64,000 nucleotides of DNA, from the NCBI RefSeq assembly GCF_030704535.1, contig NC_081822.1, positions 382,001-446,000 on the forward strand, read 5' to 3'. The notes beneath the pieces are model-generated. The model ran no database searches and was not told where the DNA came from. It saw only the letters and a program-made list of their open reading frames with translations. Both the position numbers and the translations under genes were made by a program. This document shows positions 36,403 to 56,599 of this stretch, one piece after another (the stretch's first letter is position 1; every line of letters begins with the position of its first letter). The stretch comes from Vitis vinifera. Its lineage: Eukaryota > Streptophyta > Magnoliopsida > Vitales > Vitaceae.

Positions 36403-39179
36403 AGTCATTTTTCTCGTCCTTTGTTTGGGGCTGGCTCTGGCATTTTTCTTCTCTTATTGGTAATTATTCTAGGCCCAGATCAGATGATATGTTTATGCAC
36501 CCTAAAACCTTTGAAATGATTTTCTTTTCCATATTGATGGGGAACCTTGAGGTCGTAGTGTGATGGTCAGATTACTTGTATTGGTTAAATTAGCATTTAG
36601 CACTGATGGAAGGATTTTTAGTTTGTGTCTTACAAGGGTTCTAGGCACTTCCTTTGAACCTTTACACTATATTTGGACCCTATCTTGGTTTTCTCTTGTG
36701 CTGAATATTGAGAATGTCTACGTTCTCTCTCTTTTGCACAAGTAAGGTTTCTTCACGACCAATTTCTAATCTGCCTTGAGCAAGGATTATTTATTCTTGC
36801 CCAAAAAAATAATTATTTTTTCTTCACGACCTAAAATCTTTGGTTTTTTAGGTCCTGGAGGTTTTGAAATCTTGAGAGAATGAGGATTGACAAGACTTAG
36901 CTGCTACTTGGTATTTGTGGGTGCCAGGTTCTAAAGGTGTAAGCTTCTCTGTTAATGGAACCTTCTGATTGTGACTCTTATGCTTTCACCTCTACTACCA
37001 TTTCCACCTTTTATTTCCTACCATTTCATGCCACCACCACAGCAGGTGCTGTCACTGTCCAAACCCCCATTGTCATTCATTATTACCTTTACTACCACCG
37101 CCATCACATGCATACAACCGCTGGTGCTGTAGCAGCACTGCTGGCATTGTGTAGTGACTCTACTTTCATCACTACTTCCATTGCCACCACCATCTCTGCC
37201 ACTGTTGTCACCACCATGACTGCCACCCCCATAGCTGCCTCTGTCACCGTCTCCACTGTATTCCACTTTTACTTCTGCCCTACATCCACCATTTTTCACC
37301 AAATTATGAAAGTGATATCCAAAATACAAACCCCACCCACCAATAAAAAAAAAAAGGAACCCTAAAATGATGAGAAGGGGACATTTTAATTTTTTTTCTA
37401 CTTACAAGGGCTGCTAGGAGCAGAAATTGTTCTTTCCTTGGTTTGTGAGGACAGATTAGTGAAAAAGGAAATAGGAGTGGATAGAAGGGAAAGGTGCAGA
37501 GTTTTAGTTCCCCTTCAGACATTGGAGGGAGCTAGAAGGGAATGAAATTACAACAGTTTACTGCTCTGCCTCATTCTCTTCTAACATTAAGAGACAAAAG
37601 CTGTTAGTCGACATTATTTCTTTTAGTTTCCTTTTCAGAAGACAAATAAGGGAAATATAATGTCAGCCTATGTCTTTAAAAGTTCCAAAGTATGTGCCTT
37701 TCATTCCTAGTTGGAGATTGCATGGCCGAGGATGTGGGCATTTCTGTAGAACTCTTGTGTAACTGGCTGCATGAAGTGCTATTAGAAAATTTTTGGATTA
37801 TTTTGGTGAGTAGAAATCTCTGGATTGATATGATTGCTTTATTTGTTTCCCCAATTGATTCATAGTTCAGATGTAACTTCTAACTTCTAGAATGATACAT
37901 GAAATTTAAACTAGAAAACAAATTTTATACCATGCTGTTGGAAGGATATGTAGAATTTTTCTCACTTTCCATTCTGTAATTGTCTTTTGTGAACTCTAGC
38001 TTAACTTGGAAGATTAAATAGAACTATCTTACCTTGATGATGCATTTTTATAGTAGGGAATATGAATTCCAGAAGCTTTCCTGGTAACTGGTTTCCTTGT
38101 CATGGTTCATGCTGTCCTATAATCTTTCTTTCAATTCATCGAGTTCCACCAAACTTTCTTGCTATTCCTCCCAGTTATACATCTAACAGTCACATGTCTT
38201 ATGCTGTATTTATAAGTATTTTTTAGTTCCCTGATCAAATTTGTGTATTAGCAGATTTCTTTCAGTTTTCTATCACCATTTTATGTATGAGAACTTACTT
38301 ACTCTTTGCTGGGCGAGTGAAGCACACATAAGGTATATTGATATGAGCTTCATGTCGTGAGGTTTGCATTTCCTCAATTACTCACACTTCAAGGTTTGAG
38401 ACCAAGGACTGGAGCCTCTAAGGCCTCAAGGCATGCACCTCATGTAACATTTTAATAAGATTTAAAATTCTTGGAGGTTCTCAAATAATGTTCAAGCAAG
38501 TCATGGGCAAGTTAGAAGTATTATTATGCAGACACACAACCACACTTTGTATTCTTACACATGACTTGTAAATTATTGTGGATGCATGTTTTTGTAGCTT
38601 GCAAGTCCTTGTATGCCTTTCGTACTTGCCGATTGAATATTTGGCAGCTAATTACCTAGCTTAATGAATATTTTGCAGCCATGCAATCCATAAACTCACT
38701 TTTTTTCTGGTGAAAATAAAATTAACAAATAGAACTCCAATTAAAAGCTTTATGGTAAGCATGGTGGGCATAGAGGAGGATATTATGTCTAATTATACGC
38801 TTTGCAGAAAGGAAATCCCCCATAAGGAGTGTAAGAATAAAAGACTTTTCATGTGTTATTTAGGCAATGCACCATTTCAGGCTGCCGGAGGGTATAGCTT
38901 TATATAGGATCATGGGGTATTTGTAATATGGTGTGATTGAGTGGCATGATGGTAGACTTGGATCTGCAGTCACAAGTTCCACAGCATGTTGTAGTTATAG
39001 TTGGGAGTAAAACTTCACCATGAGCGTCAGAGTAATTTGTAGGTGTCACCTTGGGGCCTCAAGGTCAGTGCATTGGATGAGAATAATCTTGCATTTATAT
39101 TGCTGATTTTATTTTCCATCTAGATGGAAACCTTGTCCTTTTCTCCTGATTACTTTTTGCGTGTGCTTTTAGGGCCTGT
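36403..39179. other. Spacer downstream of U2AF35
   Basis: No gene recognised. The open frame at 36955-37365 is made of CCA/CAC-type trinucleotides (Thr/Ala/His-rich) and is probably low-complexity DNA. The remainder is AT-rich. Confidence 0.5.
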
Positions 39180-39189
39180 CTGGGAAGCC

Positions 39190-39446
39190 CTGAAATCGGG
39201 TTACTGAACATGAAGTTGGTCAGAAAACGTTCCAAGCTGTCTGGTTAGTGTATCAACCATGCTCCTTGGTTCTATCACTTTAAAATAACAGGTGGTTTGG
39301 CAGGGAAAGTGAAATAGATGTGCAAATATGTTTTTGGTTGTTTTTGTTTTGTAGGTAATATGCTTTTTCTTGTTCCGAGAATCAAATCTTGAACTTCTAC
39401 ATTTCCAATCCAACGCCTTGCCACTTGAGCCAAGCCTCAAGGTCAA
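39190..39446 (-). mobile_element. Candidate tRNA-derived SINE
   Basis: On the minus strand, a box A-like TGGCTCAAGTGGCAAGG (39416-39432) is followed 21 bp later by a box B-like GTTCAAGATTTGATTC (39379-39394), the internal RNA polymerase III promoter arrangement of tRNA genes and SINEs. The sequence does not close an acceptor stem, so it is not a tRNA gene. The 3' end was not located. Confidence 0.4.
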
Positions 39447-40869
39447 TCATGTTTTTTGCTGTTTGAAACAATCAAATAAGGTTTTCAAAACATTGGCACG
39501 ATTTCCTGTCTCTGAAGAAACAGGGAAATCGACAATCTGACCAGATGGATTAAACTAGCTTCCTGGCATTTTTGCTGGTTAGCTAGGTTTGCCCATCCCA
39601 TAAAGAAAGAAATCCTCTTGTATCTTTACTTGTTCATTGGGCAGCAAATTTTCTAAATTTGGTATAAAAAAAAATATCAATCAGGCAAGATGTTTCTTCT
39701 TTTCCATGTCAGTGTGATAGGGAAGGCTAAACTGGTTTCTGTGATGCTATTCTCCCAAGTATTTCCTGCCCTGGAAGGTAGGATTTAGTTCGAGCCATTA
39801 GTCTCCTGGCTAGGACATGCTCTATTTTGAGATGGTGACTTGATAAATTTTTAGCTTTTGCTGATACTAAATCTACAGATAGGTGATTTATATCTCTTGC
39901 GGGTGGTCTCTAGCAAGCATCTCAGGGGAAGCTTATTGATCTTTTAACATGTTTGATCTTTAAAAGTTGATTGATTAAGGTTGGAGGCCAGAGTGCAGGA
40001 ACTCATTTGCAAGTTTTTCCCCAAAGTTATAGCGAAGATTCCCTTCTGTGTACAGACCATTCCTCAGAAGTGTGGAGGAGAATTAGGCACTAAGCCTACC
40101 ATGCCTGCGTTTTGAACTGATTCTCTAACCTTTGGATATATGCATTCATTTTAATTGATTTCAAGATTCATTGATATATCCTGACAAATCTTGGAAATTG
40201 TAGGGAAGGTAAAATACCTTGCAGGTCCTTAAGCTTTTAGTTATGGGTTCTGGACGCTGCCGCATTCCAAACAGTAATTCTTTGTTAGAAAATATCCAAT
40301 TAATGCCCAATTTATTTCGTCTTAAATCGATCTTAATATGTTACAATAATGTTCAGGGAGGGACAGGTATTTATGAAGACAGATTTTAGCGGGGTCAGTT
40401 GAGGAGACGTAGATTGGAGTACAGAGCCCTGCCCTATTTCTTGGATGAATATGCATTAGATCCAAACATTTTTGACATTTAATTGTCATTTGCTATAAAA
40501 AAGATGGTCGTCTACCCCTCTTTTAAAAGTGATGGGAAAAATGGTACTACTAGGTAATATAATAAACTGGCCCGGCATAATCAAATTTTAAAGTCTCTTT
40601 GTAGGAATGTACTATTACTTGGACTCAAGTTTCTGGTATGTGCAAGGAATAATTTCAAAGGTTTCTTAGAATTTTATTTGATATAATTAATTTTCGTATC
40701 ATTTGTTGACAGCCATAGGTTAAAATTTCAACTTGCCAGAATTTGTAAATCGTATGTTCAGGATGCGGTAGAGCCATGGATTGAGGTCAACCTCACCTCT
40801 CTTTAAAATGCCCCTTCTCATAGCAGGGAAGTGATTCTGAATATAGCAACATTTCAATTGCAAGCAAGC

Positions 40870-41240
40870 AAAAGTTAGAGTGTGTTTGAGAGTAATAGTA
40901 GAAAGTGTTTCTAATATTTTTAACACAATGATAAAAAATTTTAAGTATTAAAAATATTAAAAGTGTTTCCTAAAATTGTTATAAACGGGTTCTTAATATA
41001 TATGGTAAGAATTTAAAAAACCACTAGAATCATTTAGAAATGATTATTAAAATATCATTAATAAAGTTTATGGAGGCGAAAATTATTAGTGTTTTCTAAT
41101 GTTCCAAATTGTTTCTCTATGCCAATAATGTTTATTTTTAAAATTTACTTTTAAAAATCGAAAAAAAATATTGGAAGAATTTTTATAAGTTGATTCTTCC
41201 AAAAATATCATTAAATGTTTTTTTTTTCTTCTCATATTTG
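40870..41240. repeat. MITE-like AT-rich element
   Basis: Contains GAAAGTGTTTCTAATATTTT and a complementary AATATTAAAAGTGTTTCCTA nearby, a short inverted arrangement typical of small non-autonomous elements. A similar piece lies at about 48436-48500. Ends and target duplication were not resolved. Confidence 0.35.
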
Positions 41241-41339
41241 AATACCAAGTCCTATTGATAAATGCTATAATTTAAGAACATTCTAATTAATATCAATGGC
41301 AAATGGCAATGTCACATCTTTTGTTTGTTAATAATTTTT

Positions 41340-42560
41340 TATAACTCTAATAAGGAGCATTTAGAGTTCTTGAAGTGGGCTTTCATGTAGTTTGGAGCGA
41401 TTTTGATTTAAAAATCAATTTGGATAAAAGTAAGTTGATCCCATTGGGGAAGGTTTCTAATTTTGAGGATTTGCTTCGGGTGTTGGATTGTAAAGTGGGT
41501 TTTCTCCTTTCCTCTTATTTAAGTTTACCATTATGAGCATCTTTTAAATTTTTATGAGTTTGGGATATAGTGAAAAAAAGGTTTAAGAAATAACTTGTAT
41601 AATGGAAGAGACAATATTGATAAAAAAAGAAAGAGAGATTGACTTTGGCAAAGAGCATTCATTTTAGCTTACTAATCTACTACATGTCTTTATTTGCCAT
41701 TCTCCGTGTAGTGAGTTTAAAATTGGAGAAGATTTAAATGGATTTTCTTCTAGGGGAGGATAGTTCTAAATAAGTCATAGATGATGAACTAGTTAATAGT
41801 TTACATTGATAAAAAAGATGAGAGTTTGGGTATTAGAAATTTATCTACTCTAAATGAGGTCCTTTTTGGAAAATGATCTTGTAAATTTGCATTTGAGAAC
41901 AAGTCTTTTTGGAAACAATTGACTATAAGAATGTATGGAAGGAAGATAAAGGGTTGATGTTTTGAAGTTTCGAAGAAGGTTATGGGGTAAGTCTTTGGAA
42001 TGTTATTAGGAACGAGTAGAGAGAGTTTAACAAAAAAAGGTTGAATTCAAGGTAAGAAATGGTAGAAGGGTGAGATTTTAGAATGAGGTGGTGTGGTGAG
42101 GATTGCCTAGAGGAGGATTTCCTAAATTTGTTCGCTAAAGATGTTGGGTAGACCAAATATGAGAGTAGTTAGGAAAAGTGAGTTGTTGGAATATAGTATT
42201 CACAAAACAAAATAATGATTGGGAAATGAGAGAAGTGAAAGTCCTTTTTCAAGCGATTGTAAGGACAAGAAATTAGAAAGGATATCAAAGATGTCATGAT
42301 TTGGTGGCGTCAAAGGGTGACTTCTTTACAATTAAATCAATTTGCAGAATGAAGCTATTCCCTTTAGCCATTGTGAACCCTTGGGTCCTAAGGAGGGATA
42401 GTTTTTTTTTTTTGAAGCTTTGCGAGAAAGAATTCTAACTCTAAATCAACTAAAAAGAAGGGGTTGATGTTTACTGAATAGGTGTTATTTGTATAAAGAA
42501 TACGAGGAACTAACAAATCATATCCTCCTTCATTGACTCAAAGTAGCCATACTTTGGTAA
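41340..42560 (+). pseudogene. Degenerate LINE reverse transcriptase relic
   Basis: Plus-strand reading in several frames resembles the later half of a plant LINE ORF2: LKINLDKSKLIPLGK-like and VLDCKVGF-like motifs near 41400-41500, a GLGIRNLSTLN-like motif near 41830, and an ILTLNQLKRRG-like motif near 42440. Many stops and indels. Non-functional. Confidence 0.65.
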
Positions 42561-43645
42561 CTTATTTTTATTCTGTTATGTGAAATCAATATTTGGTTAA
42601 TTTCGATTTTTATGATAACAAAACAATGTTTAGAATTAATAATCATATTTCAAATGTGATTAGACAATAAGATTTTCAAAGTGGCAATTACAACGATAAA
42701 ATTAAGCCAAAAAGAAATCAATAAAAAGAAGAAGACATTAAAGAAAAGTGTTTTTCAAGACCTAAGTTTTATAAGATTTATTTATAATGTTGTGGGTGCT
42801 TAGGTTTTTCATACATTACATTTTTACTTATACACTAAAATCATGCAAGAATTATTTTGTTTTAAATATTTTAAAAGGTAAAGAAGAGTGGATGTAAACC
42901 GGATTGTATTGAACCATTATAAAAATCTTGTGTTTGTATTCCTTTTTTTACTTTATATGTAATTATTTTTTATATTATTTTATTATATATTTGTATACAA
43001 TTGTCTCTTACATTCATATAACTTAGAGACCATCACCTTATTCACCATTCCTTTAGGCTAGTTACCTTAGGTTTTTCTAACATATTTGATGTATAATGGA
43101 TGATACCACTTTTAGTCAATAATGCCTTTCTTAGTTTACACGATGCTTTTTATCGGGAAGAAAAAGAAAAAGATATGGATAGTAATTCCTTTAGAGAGAG
43201 CCTTTGACGATTTTGAAATGGTGGATCAAATAATTATACAATTTTTATGCACATATTCTAGAATTGGACCATGATACATTTAGATTTTAACTCGTTTTTA
43301 TTTGACTTATTATTTCACTGGGTTGGAAGTGAGACGATGATGTTTTTTTTTTTTTTTTTTTTTGCATATACCTTTTCTTTTTCGGCATTTCTTTTTAGTT
43401 GACAAAAAAAAAAAAAAAATTGTCGTTTTTGCTTAACTAGATTTTTTTCTTTTTAAGGATTAAAGTCTCAAATGCATGAAAAATCTTATTACAAGAAACA
43501 GAGAATTTGAATCAAACAAATTATAAATTTTTTTTTAATATCCTAACTTTCGAATAATTTAACAAATAAATTTTTTATTCTTCTTACTATTTTTATCCTA
43601 ACTCCATCAATAATAAATAACAAATCAAATATAAATTGTCACTGA
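42561..43645. other. AT-rich spacer before bZIP60
   Basis: T- and A-runs at 43340-43365 and 43405-43420; no coding signal seen. Confidence 0.5.
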
Positions 43646-43915
43646 TCACAATGCCACGTGGGCTAAGGGGGACAGTAATAAGCGTTTCTATTGGACCGAT
43701 GATGCAGTCCGCTCCCACGATTGCCTGTGGCCTGGAGTTTTTTATTTTTCCTGAACCACTCTTCCATATGTGTCCACGTGGCCAATGATAAAAATCAATT
43801 GCCTTGTAGCAAAAGGACCCATGAACGCACACCAATGTTATGATGTATGCGCAGTATGCAATCTTTGCGCTGTTTCCTTGTCACCGAAGAAAACGCGTCT
43901 GGGTCACCTATAAAT
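43646..43915 (+). promoter_or_regulatory. bZIP60 promoter with ACGT motifs, ER-stress-like elements and TATA box
   Basis: CCACGTGG palindrome at 43654-43661; CGATGA at 43697-43702, which is TCATCG (plant UPRE-III core) on the other strand; CCACGTGGCCAAT at 43774-43786, whose complement ATTGGCCACGTGG resembles ER-stress element II (ATTGG-N-CCACG) but lacks the spacer base. The TATA box TATAAAT is at 43909-43915 and the ATG at 44024. Such elements would allow feedback from bZIP factors during ER stress; this is inference. Confidence 0.5.
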
Positions 43916-44023
43916 CATAGCCTCCAAATATGACAATTTTAAAAACGCTCTGTAAATATATTTTTCCTTCGAGGTGCTTCTCTGTATTTAGGGTTTAACA
44001 TTTGAGGAATTGTTCCTCTAGTC

Positions 44024-46691
44024 ATGGACGATTTGGAAATTGGGGAGGATGGAATCATCGATTGGGAACAAATGTTCAGTGAATTACCGGAGGATTTGGA
44101 AGTCTTAATCGGTGATCCTCCCCTCGTTTCCGATTCACCTCCCGATGTTTTATCGGATTCTTCTCCAGATTCGGTTTCTTCCTGGATCGGTGAGATCGAG
44201 AATTTGTTGATGAGAGACGACAACGACGAGGTCGTTGTTGAGCATAATCAGGATTTTGGCGAGGATTTCTTGGCAGGTTTTGTTCTTGATCATCCTGCAG
44301 ATGCCTATGCCGATGCCCATGCTGACGCTTCCAGCGATAAGGATTCTACTGTTCTTGATTCTGCTGGCGAAGCTGATGCATCCACTGACAAAAATTCGAA
44401 TGTTTGCGGCGATGGTAGTCCCGAGCAGGAAAAGATCAACGGCTATAACGGAAACGCCCAGAACGACGGGGAGGATGAAGATCAGGCCTCTAAGAAACGA
44501 AGAAGGTACCTGTAATTTAGGATTTTCTTTAGCCGGTAACGTACCTAAATTTTAGGGTTTTCTAGGTATTTAGGGTTTTTATCTATCTTCATGCATAAAA
44601 GTCAGATCGAGGTTAAGTTTTAATGTACAAACTTTGCGTTGTGGATTTTCTTCAGGTTGCGTGGTTCAATTCTGAATTAAATTGATAGGAAAATATTAAT
44701 TAGAATTATTATTATGTTTTATGCTAAATAATTAGATTGATAGTCCTTTAACCATATGGGACAAGAAATCTACGGGGAAAGCTACTTGTATGCCTCCTGT
44801 GTGTTCCAAGTACAAGGATGTAATATGAATTTTGATTTTCAGGCAGTTGAGAAATCGGGATGCTGCAGTGAGATCAAGGGAGAGGAAAAAGACGTATGTG
44901 AGAGATTTGGAGTTGAAGAGTAGGTATCTTGAATCGGAATGCAGAAGGCTGGGGCATTTGCTCCAGTGCTGTTTTGCAGAGAATCAAACTCTACGTCTTC
45001 ACTTGCAGAATGAGAAGGCCTTTGGTGCTTCAGTGACCAAGCAGGAGTCTGCTGTGCTCTTGATGGGTACGAAACGTCATATTTCTATCAATCATTTTTC
45101 TGTTCTCAGCCTAGTTTTCATTTGGAGACTCGTAGTTTTAATACGTCCCCTTTTGAGCTTACCCTTTGTTTGATGCAAATTTAAGGCAACTTGTGACAAT
45201 ATGGATAAAATGTTGAAAGAATTGTTTAACCCATTATTTGGATTTTGAAAAAAATATGGGAAAGATGATAAGGATAGAATGTAAAAGGAAAAAGAAAGTG
45301 AAGTAAAATAAAGAAAAATAGATTTAAAGTTAATAAATTATTTTTATATGATATTTTTAGAAATCCCTTTCACTTATTTTTTTTCCTCATCTAGGGATTA
45401 TAAGATATTAATTAAAATTATATTTGATGTTTTAAAAAAAAAATCATGCTAAACCAAATATGATAAAAATATTTTTCTTAAACTTTTTTTTTCTTTTTTT
45501 GCTTCATTATCACATTCTTGGAACCGATAAATTTAAGTAGCTTTAAGATTTTAAGGATAGAGTGATTCAAAACAAGTTCCACACAAAAGCTTTGGATTGT
45601 ATACATACATACAATTTTGATATAGGTTGGACAGGAAATTGCTTTGGGTATGATATTTAGGAGAAATAAGCAAAGAGGGAAATAGTAGATAATATCCCTT
45701 AACGGGAGTGGGTATGATTTTTACATTATTGACTTGAGAAATAAGCAAAGAGGAAAATAGCCCTTAGAGGTGAAACAGAATTATTTTGGGGTTAATTTTA
45801 CTCATCTCTCCCTGGGATTTGGCTAAGTAGACTGACTTTTATCGTTTTGAGTGAGAGGAGAGGTGAGTGAAGATAACAAATGAAGGAAGGTGAGTGAAAA
45901 TAACAAATGAAAATGAGAGAGGAGCTGTTTGATGTAATTTCAAACCAAAGGAGTTTAGGTGTATTTAACCAAAACCTAATGGGAGGTGAATGAAATTAAC
46001 CCAATTACTGTGACATTAAACATGAATCTGGTTCTTTATATATGGATCCCGTACCCCTCTTTTACGAGCTACTATGGCTTGCCATGAGATGTGGAAAATT
46101 ATTTTTGTTTGACCAGACAAGTGAAGGTAAGTTTTGCTTTGAGCTTTTCTGGTTGCTACATTAGAAGAGCCTGCTTGGAGGCTCTGCCCATCAAGTTTCA
46201 ACATAAATCATTTTCTGCTTAAGATACTTAATAACATTAATATGCACCTTCATGGGGAAGGATTTAAAAAAGGGCCTTTAGACTGCATATAACTGAATAA
46301 TTCTTTCTGTTTTGATCACTGTGATATTTTTGCCCTCTGTTGAATGATGGGGTTATTAAGAATGAAAGTCTTCTTCTTCCTTCTTGTGTTTGGAACTTTT
46401 GAGAACATTTGAGTTTGGTGCTTTGCAGAATCCCTGCTGTTGGGTTCCCTGCTTTGGTTCCTGGGCATCATGTGTCTAGCTCTGTCTCTTCCCGTACAGT
46501 TCCAGTTAAGTCGGGAAGCCGTTCCGATGGGAAGCGTGGAAGACAAAGGCCAGAAAAGTGTGGCTCCAAGAGGGCCAGGAAGTAAAATTTTTGAATTATG
46601 GTTGTTACAGTCTTATGTCAAGAGTAAGAGATGCAAAGCTTCAAAAACAAAGATGAAACCAGGTTCTCTTGCTCATGGAGTTTTGGTGTGA
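44024..46691 (+). CDS. bZIP60: bZIP60-type ER-stress transcription factor, membrane-anchored (unspliced) form
   Basis: Unfolded-protein-response regulator, equivalent to Arabidopsis bZIP60. Exons 44024-44505, 44843-45066 and 46429-46691 give 322 residues. The acidic N-terminus (activation region) is followed by KKRRR and a basic region with the bZIP signature N165-x7-R173 (NRDAAVRSRERKK), then a leucine zipper to about 215. Exon 3 begins ESLLLGSLLWFLGIMCLALS, a single membrane span (about 238-258) that would hold the protein in the ER. The C-terminal region after it is short. As in Arabidopsis bZIP60, exon 3 also contains the IRE1 target region: loss of 23 nt yields a 279-residue soluble form with a basic tail ending at 46583-46585. 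The family start MDDLEIGEDGIIDWE fixes the initiator. Confidence 0.92.
46429..46472 (+). promoter_or_regulatory. Candidate IRE1 unconventional splice region in bZIP60 mRNA
   Basis: GAATCC, with its first G from exon 2, and GGGTTC (46442-46447) can pair to present a loop with CTGCTG (46434-46439), matching the CNGNNG consensus of IRE1 cleavage loops. A second candidate site lies about 23 nt on, near CCTGGGC (46460-46466), but it does not match the consensus as well. Removing 23 nt (for example 46440-46462) shifts the frame, deletes the membrane span and opens a basic frame to 46585. The exact cut positions were not determined. Confidence 0.75.
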
Positions 46692-48780
46692 AACATTTAT
46701 GTTCCCCTATATACCCCCTGTTTTCGTTGTTTATTTTATCCTGTGGGGTTTAGGGGATGGTGTAGGCTGAGCTAGTGGACTGAAAAATGGCTGGTGAGAT
46801 GTTTGTACTCTGTAAAATGAATTAACACTGTTCCTCAGTTTTCCAGTTAGAACCCACTTTTTCTTCTTTGTTAACTAATAATGCTGGTGTGGCGCCCTTT
46901 ACTCTAATTTTAATTTCTCTCTTAAGTATTCAATCCTCATCCTTAGAATGACGATCGTTGAAGCTTCACCGACCATGACTTTCGCAATATGTGATTTGGT
47001 TTTTAATTATAATAGAAGTCGTTAATTATTTGATCATTGAGTAAACTGGTTTGGATTATGTGATTTAAATAAAAATCAAAATAATGGTGGGTTCTGATTT
47101 TTCAATCAAAATTCAAAAGCAGTATGTCAAAAGATAGGGACTCGAAGGTCAGCACCAATATTTTGTTGACCAGGATTTTTCTCTATCCTTGAAATGTTGC
47201 TCAGCTTTTTAGTCTAGAAGCGGTAACTTGTCAATCCAAAACCAATTTATGCCCCTGGTTTGAATAGAATAGCAAATTCTGTTGGCTGAGTGGTTAGTTG
47301 TTTCCGTGAGACTTTTGGTCAGGGAAGAGACTGATTATCAACGTCACCTTCGTAGCTACCCCAACAACTTCTGGGGTGTGATATCACTAGCAGTTCAGAG
47401 GGAGGCCCCGACCTGAGTCCTTGATTTTTTATGTTTAGGAGTGGGTTTTATCCCTTTGAAAAATTGATTGTCAATTAATTAAAGGGACCGGATCAGGAGG
47501 AGCCTCGAATGCCCTTAAAAATTGTACTCCATACGGGTGTAAAGCATGAGTGAGAACTGACAAGTGTTGTTTGGCAGTTAGAATGGCGAGATGCCGAGAG
47601 ACTTGCAGCTGAAGGTGATAACTGATAGGAATGTGGCAACACAAGAAAAGCTCTCATAACGTAGAACCCCTGAAAAGAGCCAATGGCTTGTCACCGTGTG
47701 CGTGGTGGGGTGTTAGGTGAAGGGAATACAAGGGGCCTAGTAGGTTTATGTTTGTTTGGTGTCTCCGTGGGCTCCATGCCAAATTACCCGAATATCCTTA
47801 CCGCATATTCCCACTTCAGCTACTTCCTATCTTTTTACCTATTTGCCCCTTCGCTTTCTCTCGCTCTTTTCCATCCCAATTTCGTTAACTCAATTATGTC
47901 GATTAATTATCATAATGTTGAAAAAAAGAAATACAAATGATACAACCTTTTCTTAAAAACTCATGTTTTTATCTATATCGTGTTTCAATTCCTGAGGGAA
48001 GCTAATAAAAAGTATGAAAATCAAGGTAAAACCAATAATAAATAAAAATAAAAATGCTTTTCTAATAATTAATTATTTTAAAGAAAACTGCATCCTTTAG
48101 TAATTTATATTTTTTTTCTGAAAAAAGTTATAATTTTTTTTATAAATTATCTCTTTTTCAAATTCATCCAAAACCAAACATATAACCCAAAAGTAAAAGA
48201 GAGGGTTATAACATGAGCCCTAATAAGTATAGGAAAAAGAATTAATAAAAACCTCTTATGAATCATCCTTCATATTTTCAAGCATAATATAAAAATCCAT
48301 CTTTATTATTTTTAATAATTTCCAATAAAATTATTATAATTTTTAATTTTCTTGTTTAGAGCGGATAAAATGTTTATGAACTTAACTTCAATTAGTCAAA
48401 TCACGTTCAAATTTAAAATCCATTTGATAAATAATTTTAAGAAATATTTTTAATATTTTTTTTTTTTTTTAAGTGTTAAAAATATTAAAAATGCTTTATA
48501 CAATCACTCCAAAATGCAGTCTTAATTTTTGTACCAAAAAATAATAATAATAATAAATATACAGCTAAATGAAATGGCAATTTCATAAATATTGGGGAGA
48601 GGAGGGGTGGTTAGGTAAATGAATCTACAAGTGAGGATCAAGGCGAACCAGTCAACGAGCTCGGGGGTAGTTCAGTAATCATCGTGGCTGTGTCGTAATA
48701 ATTTCGGAAAGGAGGGCGATTTTGTTGATGAATCCCTAAGGCCCAAACCAGTGGCTTGGTTGGTTGTATCGCCCACTCCC
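46692..48780. other. Spacer between bZIP60 and PFP-alpha
   Basis: bZIP60 3' end, then non-coding sequence; a 48400-48550 part is AT-rich with a MITE-like segment. No gene seen. Confidence 0.5.
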
Positions 48781-48788
48781 TATAAAAA
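48781..48788 (+). promoter_or_regulatory. TATA box of PFP-alpha
   Basis: TATAAAAA preceded by CACTCCC, 58 bp before the start codon at 48846. Confidence 0.6.
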
Positions 48789-48845
48789 CGGCCTTCTAAC
48801 AGAGACCGAGGCTCGGAGACAAGAGGGCAGAGCGAAAGCGAAGCG

Positions 48846-55992
<7,147 letters not shown>

Positions 55993-56599
55993 AAGTCGAA
56001 CCAATTGCACCCTTCCCTTGGAACTTTCTGGTGCCGCTGCTAATGGTACTGGAATTCCAATATCCACTGTGCCTTTTTTGTCTGGTTTCTGGTAATTTAT
56101 ATCCTGAACTTCTTGTTAGGTACAGAACGCTTAGGTGATGGCAATAAACTGAGTTTTGCTCTGGTGTAAACTTCACAAAATAATTATGAGAGAATTGTAC
56201 TGCGGTTTTTTTTTAAAGACGAAATTTTGTCCTTGATATGATTTGCAATCTGAGAGCACTACATTGATTGCATGAAGGTATAAACAATCAAACCACGATA
56301 GTTTGATTTCCCTTGCCCACAAATACCCCAATGCCACAGCTTTTTCTCTAAATATTGCTGTTTGTTGGTACTTTTTAATATTTAGCTCACATTTGTCTAC
56401 CATATAACAGTAGTTTAATTATAATTAATAGGTAACAGATCTTGAAAAGAGTTGTCTGTTCTAAAGAACAGAAAATTATTTTCTAACTTAGATTGCTTTT
56501 ATGTTTGGATGGAGATAATGTACATAACGTGGCCGACATTTAGATAAGCAAAAACATATAATAAATAAGCCAAAAAATGGGAGAAGGGTGTTTTGTTAA

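Noticed and set aside
36955-37365. 136-codon Thr/Ala/His-rich frame downstream of U2AF35
   Set aside because: Built from CCA/CAC trinucleotide repeats; low complexity without a domain.
44235-44555. Second open frame overlapping bZIP60 exon 1
   Set aside because: Shadow frame produced by repeated GATGC codons; no domain.
47280-47345. tRNA-like box A (TGGCTGAGTGGTTA)
   Set aside because: No box B at a suitable distance and no cloverleaf; not called as tRNA or SINE.
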